NCBI GenBank assembly: GCA_020091685.1
Contig: CM034603.1
Location: 15,355,596 to 15,419,595 of the forward strand
Origin: Lutjanus erythropterus
Taxonomy: Eukaryota > Chordata > Actinopteri > Lutjaniformes > Lutjanidae
DNA length: 64,000 nucleotides
Direction of reading: 5' to 3'
Part shown: positions 37,328 to 50,700 of the stretch, piece after piece
How the letters are laid out: the number at the start of each line of letters is the position of its first letter
How positions within the stretch are numbered: the first letter of the stretch is position 1
Notes under the pieces: model-generated
What the model was told of the DNA's origin: nothing
What the model saw: only the letters and a program-made list of their open reading frames with translations
Database searches by the model: none
Position numbers and translations under genes: made by a program

Positions 37328-37900
37328 TTAAAGGGATAGTTTGGTATTTGAAGTGGGGTTGTACAGGGTATTTTTCGACGGTCGGTGTATTACCTACAAT
37401 AGATGGTGGTCAATACACCCCCAGTTTAGAGAAGCAGCAGGAGCACCGGTGTACGTTGCTGACAGACAGATTTTTCTGATGAAAAAACCCAAACATCGCT
37501 CACTCCAAATCCACCAGACTCCATTAGCATAATCGCTAACTTGACCTCGCAACACAAGTTTCTGGTCTACTGCTGCCTCTACTGATTACTTTGTTGGTGT
37601 TACTGAAAGACTTTTGGGTTTTATAGGGTTAGTTCAGATTCACCACAGTCATTCAGTGACACAAACACACTAACGGATCGAGGCAGCAGTAGAGCAGCAG
37701 CTAAAGCGGTGAAAATACTCATAACACATTTTGCTGCTGACTCTGTCCACATCATTACATTGCTTAGCTTCCGTGCTGGTACTCCTGCTGCTTCTCTGAA
37801 CCGGGGACACGCCATCCAGCATCTACTGTCAAAAAATACACTGACTATCAGTAAGTACTTCATACAATCCCACTTCAAATACTGTGAACTATCCCTTTAA
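37328..37900. mobile_element. TTAA-flanked MITE with long terminal inverted repeats
   Basis: TTAA at 37,328-37,331 and 37,897-37,900 bracket termini that are reverse complements: AGGGATAGTTTGGTATTTGA on the left against AGGGATAGTTCACAGTATTT on the right. Similarity continues inward for over 100 bp (GAAGCAGCAGGAG shared by both arms). No transposase frame. TTAA targets suit Kolobok or piggyBac relatives. It sits in the probable 3' UTR of arhgap12. Confidence 0.8.
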
Positions 37901-38556
37901 CTAAATATAAGACCTCTGTGTCATCCCTTCTTCTCCTTGTTCTGTTTCTTCTCTTAGTGTCTAAGTATCTAAAGCTAAGCACAGCAGTTTGATTTCTTCT
38001 GTCAGTTCCCCAGTGTGGTCTATACAGGTCATAAGATATACAGTACAGTACATACAGGGTACGTCTCCACCTCCAACCTCCAATACTGATGCCTCCTCAG
38101 TCTGTAATCGAGGCTCCTGAGGCTCCTTCTGTCTCAGTCAGTCTGTGCAATAGTTATTAGAGGCTTGGCTGGCCCTTGTATTAGTTTTAAGAATCCAGTG
38201 TCGGGACGTCATATTTGCAGTAAAGTGGCACAAATGCAGCTGCAGGAGAGAATGAGATACTGAAAAGTGCAAAGAGTCTATAACTTTTTGGTCGCTAGTT
38301 TGTTACACCTATGTTTTGGTTCACGTCATATTTGTGTGGCTTTGGTCCAGGAGGTTACGAGATTGGAGAAGCCAGTGAACACATGTTGGTTTGAGATGAA
38401 GAGAAGCTGCCCACGGGCCGGGCCGGGCTGGATCGAGCAGTGCCAAGGCCAGGCGGGGCTGTTTTTTTGGCAGGGCCATGCTGGGTTAGGAAGAGCTCTG
38501 CGTTGGGAGAGGAGAAAAAAAACAAGACAAAGAGGCTCATCCTCTGGCGTCTCTTT

Positions 38557-38731
38557 CTACCTTCCGAAAATGTTCTCGTACTCCAGCAGTATTAGCTCCA
38601 CTATCTGGTTCTGGTAGACCATGTGGACCGCCATGTTCCAGGTTTCCGTTTCAGGCCGCAGCAGTGTGGGGCCGAACACGATGGCCACGCTCTGGGTGGT
38701 CATACGGTTTTCCTCACCGTGGTCGATCACC
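38557..38731 (-). CDS. arhgap12: arhgap12 exon P: RhoGAP C-terminus and stop
   Basis: Completes the Lys codon, then residues 562-618: VIDHGEENRMTTQSVAIVFG then PTLLRPETETWNMAVHMVYQ and NQIVELILLEYENIFGR, stop TAG at 38,559-38,557. It includes the conserved N..T..(L/I)A(I/V)VFGP(T/S)L motif. The acceptor is CTTCCAG. The protein ends where human ARHGAP12 ends (IFGR). Confidence 0.96.
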
Positions 38732-41700
38732 CTGGAAGAACAAGTGTCAAATATTAAAACCTGATGGCTGTTATAGTAGAGTTAGTCAGACATTATTTCT
38801 CAAAGAAATGTCAACCTGCCCCATCATGTTGTTTTATTTGGAGAATCAGATTTGTAATGAAAACATCTGAGGACACATACACTTGCACTTGGACACTAGT
38901 ACAAAGTGACAGAGTAATACAAAGATGAACAGCATTATCTAAACCAGGGCTTCCCAAAGTGGGCTGTGTGCACTCCTTTGGGTGCACCAGCTGCCTCGAG
39001 GGGACAAATGTAATAGTGATGTAGTGGTGTAACGTCTCTCTTACCGTCTTCAATCAGTGGGAGAGCCTATACTGAATCTATTTCTGAGCATATGCATGTC
39101 GTTCTCTTTGTTCTTTTCACGGCAGATCAAGTGAAACTTAATTGCAATTTAATTCAGATTGTTGCAATATCTGTAATAGCATCTGAATGCATTGCCTTTA
39201 CCATGGCAACACCTACAGAACACACTACGTTGCTTTTTTGTGTGGTGTAGCAGGGGGGTGCATGGCCTAAAAATGTTGCCATTCTAACCAAATTACTGAC
39301 TTTTCCAAACACTTAAATCTATGTAGTGGTCAAATGATTACACAATTAATCATTCTGTCATCAGAAAACATGGACTGCATGTTTTCAGCTCATATACAGA
39401 TCACTCAAAACACTCAACATTCACCAGTGCACACACACAGTCATGCAGGGTGCCAACCTGCTCACCAGGAGTGATACAGCACTTTCTATCCTAAGCACCC
39501 CACGATGATTTAATGCTCACCCATTCACACACACACTTTAATTTGGGGTTCAGCATCTCGACAAAGGACACTTCGACATGCAGACTGGGTAACCACCGAG
39601 CTTGTGACGAGTGGATGACCTGCTCTGCCTGCTGAGCAACAGCTGCCCAGTATAAAGGTACAAAAACATTCTGTGGTTCAGACGTGTGATGGTGTGTGTT
39701 TTGCATTTTTTAGAATTGTGCTGGTTTGATCTTTGTTCTGGAGAGAAAAAGAAATCAGTATAATGCAGTGTTTTACTTACTTCCTGAGGTGTTTGAAGAG
39801 AGCCTGCATGGTGTCGTGGTTGGGCTTCGGCAGCTGTCTGACCAAGTCTTTGATGGACTGAACTCGATGCTTGTAGTCTGGAATCTCTGCAGAACAGAAA
39901 ACACAACACATATCAAAGTCTGAAAGAACAATCTGACACATCACAGAGTTACTTACATTTAGTCTCTTTCCAATGCAACAGCCATCTTATACTGTTTCAC
40001 TCATGCATTGTTTGCCTGGGCTAAGTTTTTGGTTCTTAATCACTAAATAAGCGGTTTTCTAAGCGGGGTTTGGGGTCCTCAGTAGTCCATGCAAGTATTC
40101 AAACAGTAATTTAATTTTACTTTCCATCTGCATAATAAAATAGAACCAAAATTCAAATCAAATCAAATCTTCACACCATTTAACTTCTCCCCAATTCAAT
40201 TTAAATTCTTTAATTAATTACAAAATAAATTAAAAAAAATCTCCATAAGCAGTTCCTGAGAAAAAAAAGGCTTACTGAGCTGAGAATTTTGCTAAAATGA
40301 TAGTTTGGGGTTTTCGCAGTTATCGTACTTCTGAAGTAAAGAGGTTGAAAACATTCTCAGTGATAATACAGTGACAGTACATCTAGTCCAGTCTGCAAGT
40401 TAATGCATGTGTGAGATGTGTGGTACAGCTGTTTGTAACACGTACTGATGGCGCTGACAAAGTCATGGAAGAGAGCGTAGGTGAAGAGAGGCTCCGGCAG
40501 CTCCCTGAAGTACATCTTTAAAGCTCCCGTGGTCACATGGATGTCCTCCCACTTCCCATCTGCCAGGTTCACCTTCTCATCTGGACACACACACAAACCC
40601 TTCAGTCAGTCAACACACACTTCTAACAGCTTTACGTGACCAGAAGAAGCTGCAACAAATACAAGTCGGAATGGGTGCAGTGACATGAATGAAACTGGGG
40701 ATTAATGACTAAACAGATGCACTGGAGAAAGGATTAAAATTATGGAGAAAGTAAACCCACAGAAAACTGTGTGTTTGTAGGTTAGCTAAGTAGCAAGCAT
40801 CTCCATTCCATCCAGATGGATGCTACTGAGGTCACAAGGGAACAAATTTTGCAAACATGACCAGCTAAAACCGAGAGAGAGACTGTAACAGAATAACAGA
40901 GGCATTCAAATTCAGCTCTAGTTGATTTTGCCAAAGATCAAATGTGCAGGCATCCTTCTTGTTTATAAGGCACTGCTAGGCAAGCTACCCTTCTACCTTA
41001 CTTCACACAGGAATTCATACCCTCAAAACTCCTCAGATCAATAATGACCTTGGTAAAGGTATTGGAATTGGACAGGTATGTGTCAAGAGATCATTTCAAG
41101 TGTCTTGTAGATTATACGGTTGTGCTCTGGCCTCAGTTGATGTTAAACACTGTTGCTATTTATTATTTTAAATTGAATTTTCCTACATTTTATTGTTTTT
41201 ATTGTTACACTTGTTATTTATTTATTTCTCTTTTTCATCATTTTACTGTTTTTATTGCTGTATGTTATTCTTGCCAAATATTTCTGCTAGGTATTTGTTT
41301 TATCTGACTTTTTCATCATTGTGTATTATTTTATGAATGTGAGCTCGGGGCGTTGCTGTAAAAGAGCTTAGTGCTCAGTCAATTTTCCCGCAGATAAATA
41401 TTGGTAATCATTTTGAACTTGGAGTCAACTTTAGACAATGCTTACAGCATTAAATAAATAAATATTTAATACCTTCTCTGACAGAATTTAAGACTATATA
41501 ATACTTCTTAAGGCAGTAAATGTGAATTTAAGACATTTTAACACTTTCTAAGTACACAGTGCTCAGCCTTTTCACGTTATTCTCTACATTGCTTTCTCCC
41601 ATATTGTGAAGAGAAGCTGTTCAAGTCAGGAGTAACTTACCATGATTGACAGCAAAGCGTAGTTTTTGGATGACAGCCAGGTTCCCACTAACTCTGTACA

Positions 41701-44700
41701 GCCCGTCTATACACAGACCTGCAGGGGATATGGGGAGGAAAACACTGACAATTTAATAACATCTACAAATTATACCTGTTGTTCGTTTTTGGCACTAGAA
41801 GAGTTAAATGCCAAAACAAGACAGTACCACCACACCCTGCCTGATACTACCCATGTTATCATGAGGCTGTAAACCCCACACCTTTTCTACTACCACAAAA
41901 AAAAAAAAAAAACTAGAATCATTTCCTTCTAACTCAGGTCTGGTAAAGTGACAAACATCTGAACCCACCACTGTTCTCCACGTGGTCGATGCACATCTTG
42001 ACAAAGCTCGGCACTGTGCTGTTCTCCCTGTGACACAAACTGGACAGACTGCAGCCGAACACCTGATCTGAAGACACAGGAAGAAAAAAATAGCAGAAAG
42101 CCAGTTGCAAAAGAATTCAAAGTCCATGGGCCTGGAAAACCTCCCTGTGCTTTATTACTGTCTATTACATATAAAAGAAAGGAATGTTTTCTGTCTGTGG
42201 GCTCACTGATGTCTTGTTGGCTAACAACTTCAAGAGAAAATGGATTTATGTTAACTATACTGCCTGTGATACCTTTTTGAAATCCATAACACTGCAAGAT
42301 CTTTTTCACAATGTGCACAAATATTAAAAAAAAATCTCTAAATGGAACTCTCTCTGGTACCTTTGATGTATCCTTTGTCTCTGACGGCCTGCAGTGTCGG
42401 GCGGCGGGTCAGGAACTTCTTCAGCTTGTGTCTGGTCTTCTTGTTGTCGGAGCCGTCCATGCTGGCGGACGTCTTCATGGCTGCAGAGGAGGAGAGATGG
42501 GACAGGACAGTGTTGTCCACCACTCGTCTCAACACACTGATCGCCATGACGGCCGCTCGATGTTTTGAAGGACTGACAGTGATAAACAATGGTTTTATAG
42601 CGAAAGTGTGACACGTGAGGAACTGACTGAGAAAGAAACTTTGTACTTTCATTTTCAGTCCTGTGTAATGTGTGTACCCTGTTTCCTGCTGTCATATTTG
42701 CCATTTTCCAATTCTTTTAATCCGTAAATATTTGACTTTTGATAAGTTTTAACCAAAATTTTAATGTCGCACTTTAATTTTCAAATACCACTAACGTGCT
42801 ATGTGTTTTTACACCATTAAACACCACACAGACCCCTGCCTTTCTTTGAGTCTCTGTGTTCTTTCTCCTTGTCATGTTTTTCTGCACCAGGTGACTCCGG
42901 CATGTCCTCCTCAATGGCCTCATCAGACTCCCAGGCCTAAAACACACAAACACAAATAAACACATGTGGAAGTTAAAGATACTGGTTATAAAAACCTCTG
43001 CCTCCTGCCCCTTTAGACTCTGAGGCCAGGAAACCAACAAACTTGATCTTTGGACTACAAGTGAAGCCAAACTGATTCATCTGAGTAAACTTAAAACAAA
43101 TGACATTTTAAATTCCAGTGTTATTTTTCAAATTAAATCAATTATCAGTTCTATACGATTTTTCAAATTGTATTACTGTATTTCTGCATGAGAGAGTATT
43201 AGGGCCAGATATAAGGAAAAATAATATATGAGAGGTGGAAGATTTTTTTTATTTTGTATTTCAAAAATAAACTCAAAATCTTGAGAATAAACAATAAACT
43301 TTTATATAATTAAAAATATATATTCTCAAAATTCTGACCTTTATTGCCAATATTAAAAACGTTATTCTCAAAATATAAAATAAAAAACATCATTAACCTT
43401 TCATTTTTTCCATTATGTCTGGCCTCCTCTTCCGAAATTTCTGCAATTGCATTTAGTGTATTATGATATTTGACCTCTGATTCAACATCCAAAATTCCCT
43501 CTTCGTTATGCTGCAAACACCAAATATTAGCAGAAATCACTGTATTTAGCTCTTTATCTTCTCAGTTTACCTCAAGTGGTTAAAATGCAGCTGGTGTTCA
43601 GTTGAAGACAGCTGAATTTAAGTGCATCTAACTTAAAATATGTCTTCTTGGGACAATCTTAATTCCCTCTTGTGGACATTTGAATTTTTAAACTAATCTT
43701 GATACCTGTTTGAAACAGAGGCCAGTGTTGATTGGGAAGTTTTTCAACAATCTGGCTACTTTTTATTTACTTGAGAAGGTACATGTTGTATGACAACTGG
43801 CTGGGTTCTAGGCTCTGACTGGGCAGACATTTTGGGACTGGTTGAAAAGTTCATCCTTACATGGGTGCTGATGGTGTCCTGCAGGGCACGGTACCATTCG
43901 TTAACAACCGCGTCATTTTCAGACTGGATCAGCAGCTCTGTGCCCTGCCGAGTCTTCAGCTGCAACCAGGAGAAAGACACAAAGTTATCAATACCGATCA
44001 TCAACCATGTAAACCATCATTATTGTTTGTTTTCTCATGTGTTCTCTGTCAATCTGTTAGCTCATAAAGTACATTTATTGCCAGTATTTGGCAAGTTTGT
44101 TTTTGAAGGCAGAGACATCTTTAATATTTAGTGTTTAGTGTGAAATAAACTGCTGAAATCGTGGACAGTGCACAGGTGAACCACTATGTCTGAAACTACA
44201 CCTGAAAGGGCTTTTTTGTATTTGAGACTTTTGAGTGCTTTCTTTCATTTGACAAAACACACATACAGATTCTTTCTTTCTCACCTCTATAACGTGTTTC
44301 TTGCTGGACTTGTCCTTGGAAGCCCATTCCACTGAGCCGCCCCTCAGATCCACAGTGAACTCTGGTTTGGACTGACCGCCTCCAAACTGGATGGAGAGGA
44401 AAAACAAATCAAAGGAGGGCAGATTAAAACAAATACAGCATGTTCATAGACATCTTCAGTGCTCAACCATGCAGCAAAGAGAAAAAATGAGCTACTTTAA
44501 AAATATAGGACATGGGCAGATGAAAGTTACATTTTAGGATTTACCTTTCTGATCAATAACCAAAAATAGCGCTGCAAACAATAATGTTGTCAGACACTTA
44601 CAGTAACAATCACTGTGGCAAAAACAAGCACTTTTCCCCAGCTGCGGCAGACACGTGAACATGGGAAAACAGGGTCCATGTTTAAAAATACCAAAGTTAC

Positions 44701-47700
44701 CCTTCAAGTTTCTTATAAGCAAAGGAGTCTTGAGTTCTGCTCTATCAGCTTACAAACACACAAATAAAAACTGACAGTAATCCTGCCTGTGTGCCATGCT
44801 CTCTCCATGTAATCAGAAAACATGACAGCACCCTGCTACACCCCTACAGACCTCCACCCCATTTATCCATCTAATGAAAGCCTGACCTTTACAAAATCAC
44901 AATTTCATGAACCTTTTGAGGCAAAAACATCAGCGAATTGCCTATAATTTACATTCAATATACCCATTTAAAGTCCAGTGAAGCCACGGAGTGAAACGTT
45001 TTCTCGAATAATGACACGGTGATATTGTCCCTGATTCCTGACCCATAACAGTAACAGACAACACACAGAGGGGTTGGGGTCAGAGCATGACAGACAGGAG
45101 GGAGGTGGCATGCAGAGGAGGAGAGAGAAGCACACAAAAGGAAGGAGGAAGCACATACAGAAGAGGCTCTGTCGAGCTCAGAGCAGCCATAGGACACAGC
45201 AGGACGTTTCTTAGCAGACGGCCTCCAGTTACTCAACAGTGACAGGAGGAATTCAGGGAAGGAGCCACTGTGGTAGTATGGCTGCATGGAAGGATGGAGG
45301 GGGATGACGACAAGGGAGATGGGAGGGGGGGACGAAGCCAGAGATAAAGAGATAGAGAAGGAAACATGTAGAAGAGAGAAAATTCAACCCCAACTCCCAT
45401 CAGTGACCTGATAAACCACTGAAAATACACTCAACACTGGAGGTCCATTAATGTGACAGAGCAGCACACCCTCTAAAAATGAACTTTAAAGATTGTTCCT
45501 ATTTATGGCAGTCTAGACAGGATCTTGCTGTGTTGATATGGAACAATCCCCCCCCCCCCCCCCAGGAAAAGATCCCCGTCACTCACCCAGCTGGTCCCGC
45601 CTCCTTGGCCTTTGGCAAACAGCAACGTGGATCCTTGGAGCACAGTCCAGGAGGAAGTCCAGTTCTTCCTGCAACAGAGAGTTCATAAACACTGTAAGCA
45701 CTGAAAATCAAGTATGAAATCTCACTTCTTTTTGGGTTTTGGTTTTGTATTATTATTATTATTATTTGAATGTAAATGGGGACATATAAACAGCATTAAA
45801 CAAATAAATGTAGCTTTAAGTTGCCCTGTGGACTTTTGTCCTTAAAAAAATGTTTACTTTTGTGTTACGATTGATAAGCAGTTAATGAGAAAGGGAAAAT
45901 GTGTAGTTGGCCCATTATCCCAGGAATGGATCTCAGAATTGGTGGCAGCTTTTGAGAGGATACCTTACAGCCTAATAAATGAGGTAGAAAAATACAATAA
46001 TATATGAGGAATGTTTCCGCGGTTTCACTCACCACAGGGGATCCAGTGAACACCTTTCTGAGTCATAGGTTGAGTGATTTTGTTAAGTGCTGGACTCATA
46101 AAACACACATATTGTGTTACAATATGTTGTCATGCCCATTTGTAAAAAGAGAGAAACATCCTCTGTATTGAATACAGCTCTTGTTGAGACTGTCAAGAAT
46201 GCAGGAACTCAGATGTGACACTGGTGGAGCAGAAGGAAACATGACATGGACACTGTTATGTGGACATTATGTAGATGATCATCTTTACAGGACTATGACT
46301 GGAATAGTAAAATCTAATAACTGACATGTTTACTTAACATGTCATACTAATACTGTTATGTTCATTTATCTTAATTTATTGTTTATTTTGTTTTAGCTTA
46401 GCTTATTTCTTAGTTTATTAGTGTATTTAACAGGGGCCATGCACAACACACACACCAGAGGTAGCTATATAGGTAATTTACGTCTGCTGCCACGGGGCAG
46501 GTAGATGGTAAAAAAACAGCACAGTACAAACAATACAATACAAATTTGTAAGTGTACAGCTGTCTTTAGCTTTTGGTATTAATAAGTCTTTTCCTATATT
46601 ATCTCATTAGCATTTTTCTTTCTTCCGCCTGGAGTGGTTTAGGGATTGTGTTCCTGGGTTTCCTCTGATGTGGTTTTGTATTACTGAAAATTTGAGATTC
46701 AAGAAACTTTAAGTCATCTAAAAAAGGTTTACCTCCATTGTTCCTTGCCAAAATGTATTCTTCTTTCTTGCCTTTGTTGATATATTGCTTCATTTCTTTT
46801 TTTAAATATATTTTTGGGGGCTTATTTGCCTTTATTGCGCAGAGATAGTTTGTGGAATAGTGTGAAACTATCAGCAGGATTGTACTGCATTGCTTGTGTG
46901 ATCATGTGTGTACATGTGAATCTTTGTGTGTGTGCAAAAGACACAAACACCAATCCACTCATAAAAACATTGTGCCAAAGCACTACTAGAGGTCAAAATC
47001 TACTAGCTCAATAATACTGTATAATATCAGTACTGGCTTAGTTTCAGCCAAAGACTGAGCGCTACTCACCGTACTTTCTTGCCGTGTTCAGTGATCTTTG
47101 TCACATTCAGAACGCCGCACTTCTCAGATGGCTGAAGAGAAAACAAGCATGAAGACACACTTTAAAAAAGCAGGTTACAGACACACACACGCACACTAAT
47201 CACTTCAACTATGATTGCCAACCACAGTAAGGAGAAAAAGGAGAGGAAGCTGCTGAGTCACTCCTTTGTAAAACACCACAACAGACGCCACAAAGTGCCC
47301 CGCCACCAGAACAACCATAGCTTACAGCTTGGAGGAAAAACAGATTACTATCATTATTCCCACTCAGGAAAGTGAATACAGACAAGAAAGAATCAGAATA
47401 AAATAAATTACAAATGTAAATCTATTGATTCTTGGCAAGACCACTTGTGCAGCTTTTAGCCAGAGATATTTTAGTTTCAGACTTTGACACACACAGAAAT
47501 TTTTGAGGAAACACAGTTGATTAACACACCCAGGAACAAAACCTGGCAAAAAGGCTCCTGTAGGATTATTATACACCCAAGCAACTCCTCGGCAATGTTA
47601 CCCATCAGAACTGCTTGTTAACAGGGATTCTACACAGGCTCAAGTTTGAATTTACTCTTCTATAGCAACTGTATTGCTGTATGTGTACAATATATATCAG

Positions 47701-50700
47701 AATATGTGAGATATACTTTGACTCAATCCTTCTCTCCAATTATCTCTACATTTTCTACACCTGTGTAGAAACCCTGCAATAAGTTACAACATGTGTCACT
47801 GCCCACAACAAGGGACCAAGTTAAACCCCTGCAGGACAGAGTCTAGTGGGTGAGGAGGTGAGGTGATGAGGGGTGAGTACTAACAGAGGTGGGGGGCTTG
47901 GGAGACGAAGGGCAGGAGTCAGAGTCAGGAGAGGGGGGCTTTGGGCCCAGAGGAGCGTCCTAGTGAGGAGAAAGGGATGAAAAAAACACAAACTGTCACA
48001 TCGACTAACAACAAAAGGGTTAATGAGAAGATAATGAGGGGTTAAGAAGACACAGATGAGAGAGTGTGATGGCAATTATCAATGAGATTATAAAGCTGCA
48101 AAGTCTGTCGAGTACCTGTGTGACGTCCAGAAGGTACGAATGGATTATTAATTAGAGGCGGAGGCAGATATTTACCACAATGCTCATGCTGCTACTACAG
48201 ACTACTTCATCTTCAGCATTTCTGTTGACAAATCACTGACGTATCATTGTGACCAAACCATTAAAGTCCAAGATTAAACCTTAAAGTTTTTCGGTGGAAT
48301 GATTAAAACGAACAGGCTCAATCAACTTAGGGAATCAAGTGAAGATGGGGGTGTAATTATTACTCCTTTTGTGTAATTTTTTTTAATTTTTTTCCCCATG
48401 CAAGCTGATTTCTGTGCTGAGATTTAGGGACAAAGCACTGATTGGTTGGTCTGGGCGGCTACTGACTTGGTGTTTGTACGGGTGTAGGCGGGCAGAGCCT
48501 GCGCGGAAACGCCTGGTTTTAAACAGCCGCTGCAAAGCAACAACTAAGCAACTGAAACTCTGGATTCATGTAACACATGTTACTATAGTGAACACATCCA
48601 TCTGGAAAACACTCAGTCTGTAAAGTAGGCTTTTTAAACACAGACAAAGGTAAAACTGCAATCATTTAGCACAACAGGCAGGTGTTAACGAAATTATAAA
48701 ATTTCCTTTTCTGTGGAAACTGTCATCACAGATTTTTTGCAAGACATGAAATCAAGTATTAAACAGTGAACCTAATCTTGAGTGTGGAGTTTGCACATTT
48801 GATGTCAGACCTTGTCGTTGGGGTCTTGGACGTAGGCGCTGTGTCTCCACTTGGTCAGGACGATGGGCTCCACCTGTTTCCTGTCCAGACTGCGACTCTT
48901 CGGAGCATCTCCAGATGGCTGCAGAGGGGAAAGGTTGTACTGGAGGGAACACACAATCCATGTGTCAATATGCTGTTTAATGTTGCCTTATGCAAATGCG
49001 TACACATAAGACTCTTCACCTGAATGTAACAAATATATTCCTTCTTGGAGCCTATTTTTATGCATATTTTTATTCTCTTTTAAATGATTATTGTCTATTT
49101 TAATCACTTTATATAGTTTACTTTATGTTGCACAGCTTTTATACTTTTAAATAATATTTTATCACTGTTTGTCTAGCATTTTTATTTTGTATAAGCACAG
49201 TATCCCCATTAACAGAAGTCTGTGGATAGAACTCATCTTCTGAAAAAAATACCTGAGCTTTACATGTCTGTATGGAAAAAGTGACAAATCTCACCACAGT
49301 ACAGTGCAGAGACTGAGCTCTTCATCTTCAGAATACTGCTCTTTGGTGCTGAAACTAATCTAAGTTGATTTTGACTATTAATAGCTTTGATAACAAATTA
49401 ATCATTTCAGTAATTTACATGTGCTGCATGACCAAGTGTTTGGTGTGTGATATCACCCTTTTTCACTTTCATTTTTAAGAAAATCTTCATGATTGTTGTA
49501 TTGCATTTATATCCTATTGCTTATTGCTGTCCCGTATCATGTGTCAAAAAATGTCTGTAATCACTATTGCTTGGCTGTATTTTGCTGCTTTGTGTTGCTT
49601 GCTTGTATGGAATCTGCTGTATTACTGCACTGTTTTGCTGCTTCCTCTTTCTCTGTATAGCTTTTGCACTGGCTTAAGAACACTCATCTTAATATCTGCT
49701 GCTGTCGCTGTTTTCAGGCGTCTTGTTGTCTTCTGTCTGTAAATTTTGGGCATCATCTCTTTGGTTTCAAAGCACCGCAGATGAAAATTAGCCACTTGGC
49801 TAAAAATGGTATATTTATAGAAATGTTGATTAATGTGTGCTGTCCTTATAAATAAATAAAATGAAAAGAATGAATGATATTCACAGGATTTTTTTTTCTT
49901 TTAAACTTATAATTTAATATTATTGTCAATATTGTGTTTGTGGTTTTGCACTGATTGTCAGATAAAAAAAAACTGATTGGAAAACTTGAAGAAGGGAAAT
50001 TCAGGTGGGCTCTATTTTTCCATATATATTATACCAAACAATTAATTGACTACTCAAATAAATAAGTTTTCAGATTAAGCCACAATGAAAACATTACTTA
50101 CAGCTTGCTGTTTCTGCAAAATAGCTAGGTTTACGACTAAGTATGAGTATGTTATATTCAGTTTTGCTGATATCACATCACATTATTTTTAGGAACAGAA
50201 GTTCAAATTATAGTCTCATCGCAGTTATACTGAACTGTACACTTTTATCAGTCTGAGAAATTGTAAAGTTTGCAGAGTTTTACCTTTGGCAGCTCCCATT
50301 CTGACCTGGAACCATCTGCACTGTAGTAATACTGTCTGCCCTGCTCATCAACATGTTTTAACCACTGGTGGTACACACAGACAAACAGGAGAAACACAAG
50401 GCTCGTTAGTATGAGTCCTGACATTAGCCAAGTATTTGTGCAATAACATCAAATCTACGGACCACAGATAAACTTTTTTTAATCATATAAAATGCAAACA
50501 GGTCATTATGCAGTGGTGAGTTTAAGTCCTCTATGCATATATTTCCACCTCTTAGATTGACTTACATGACAACATACATGGACCAACATCAAACAGTAAA
50601 TGTATTTTTTGATTCTGCATATCTGATTCTGGACCATTATTTCTGAGTGCCTTCTGAAGAAAACTGCAGAAAACAATTCCATGTTTTTCATCGTTTCTCT

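Larger units (their letters stand above)
36705..38556 (-). other. arhgap12: Probable arhgap12 3' untranslated region
   Basis: Sequence downstream of the TAG with no further exon signals. No AATAAA appears on the minus strand until 36,839-36,834 and again at 36,737-36,732. The second signal is followed by a GU-rich stretch (minus strand of about 36,678-36,705), the usual layout of a cleavage site. The UTR would be about 1.8 kb and would contain the MITE at 37,328-37,900. The end point is inferred, with no transcript evidence. Confidence 0.55.

Noticed and set aside
37621-37878. 85-codon minus frame
   Set aside because: It lies wholly inside the TTAA MITE.
44955-45287. Possible alternative PH-domain exon on the minus strand
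   Set aside because: Cys/Ser-rich low-complexity reading with no match to PH strands; exons G and H join correctly without it.
46599-46793. Lys-rich minus frame in an intron
   Set aside because: No splice sites in register and no known family; it overlaps the start of a SINE fragment.
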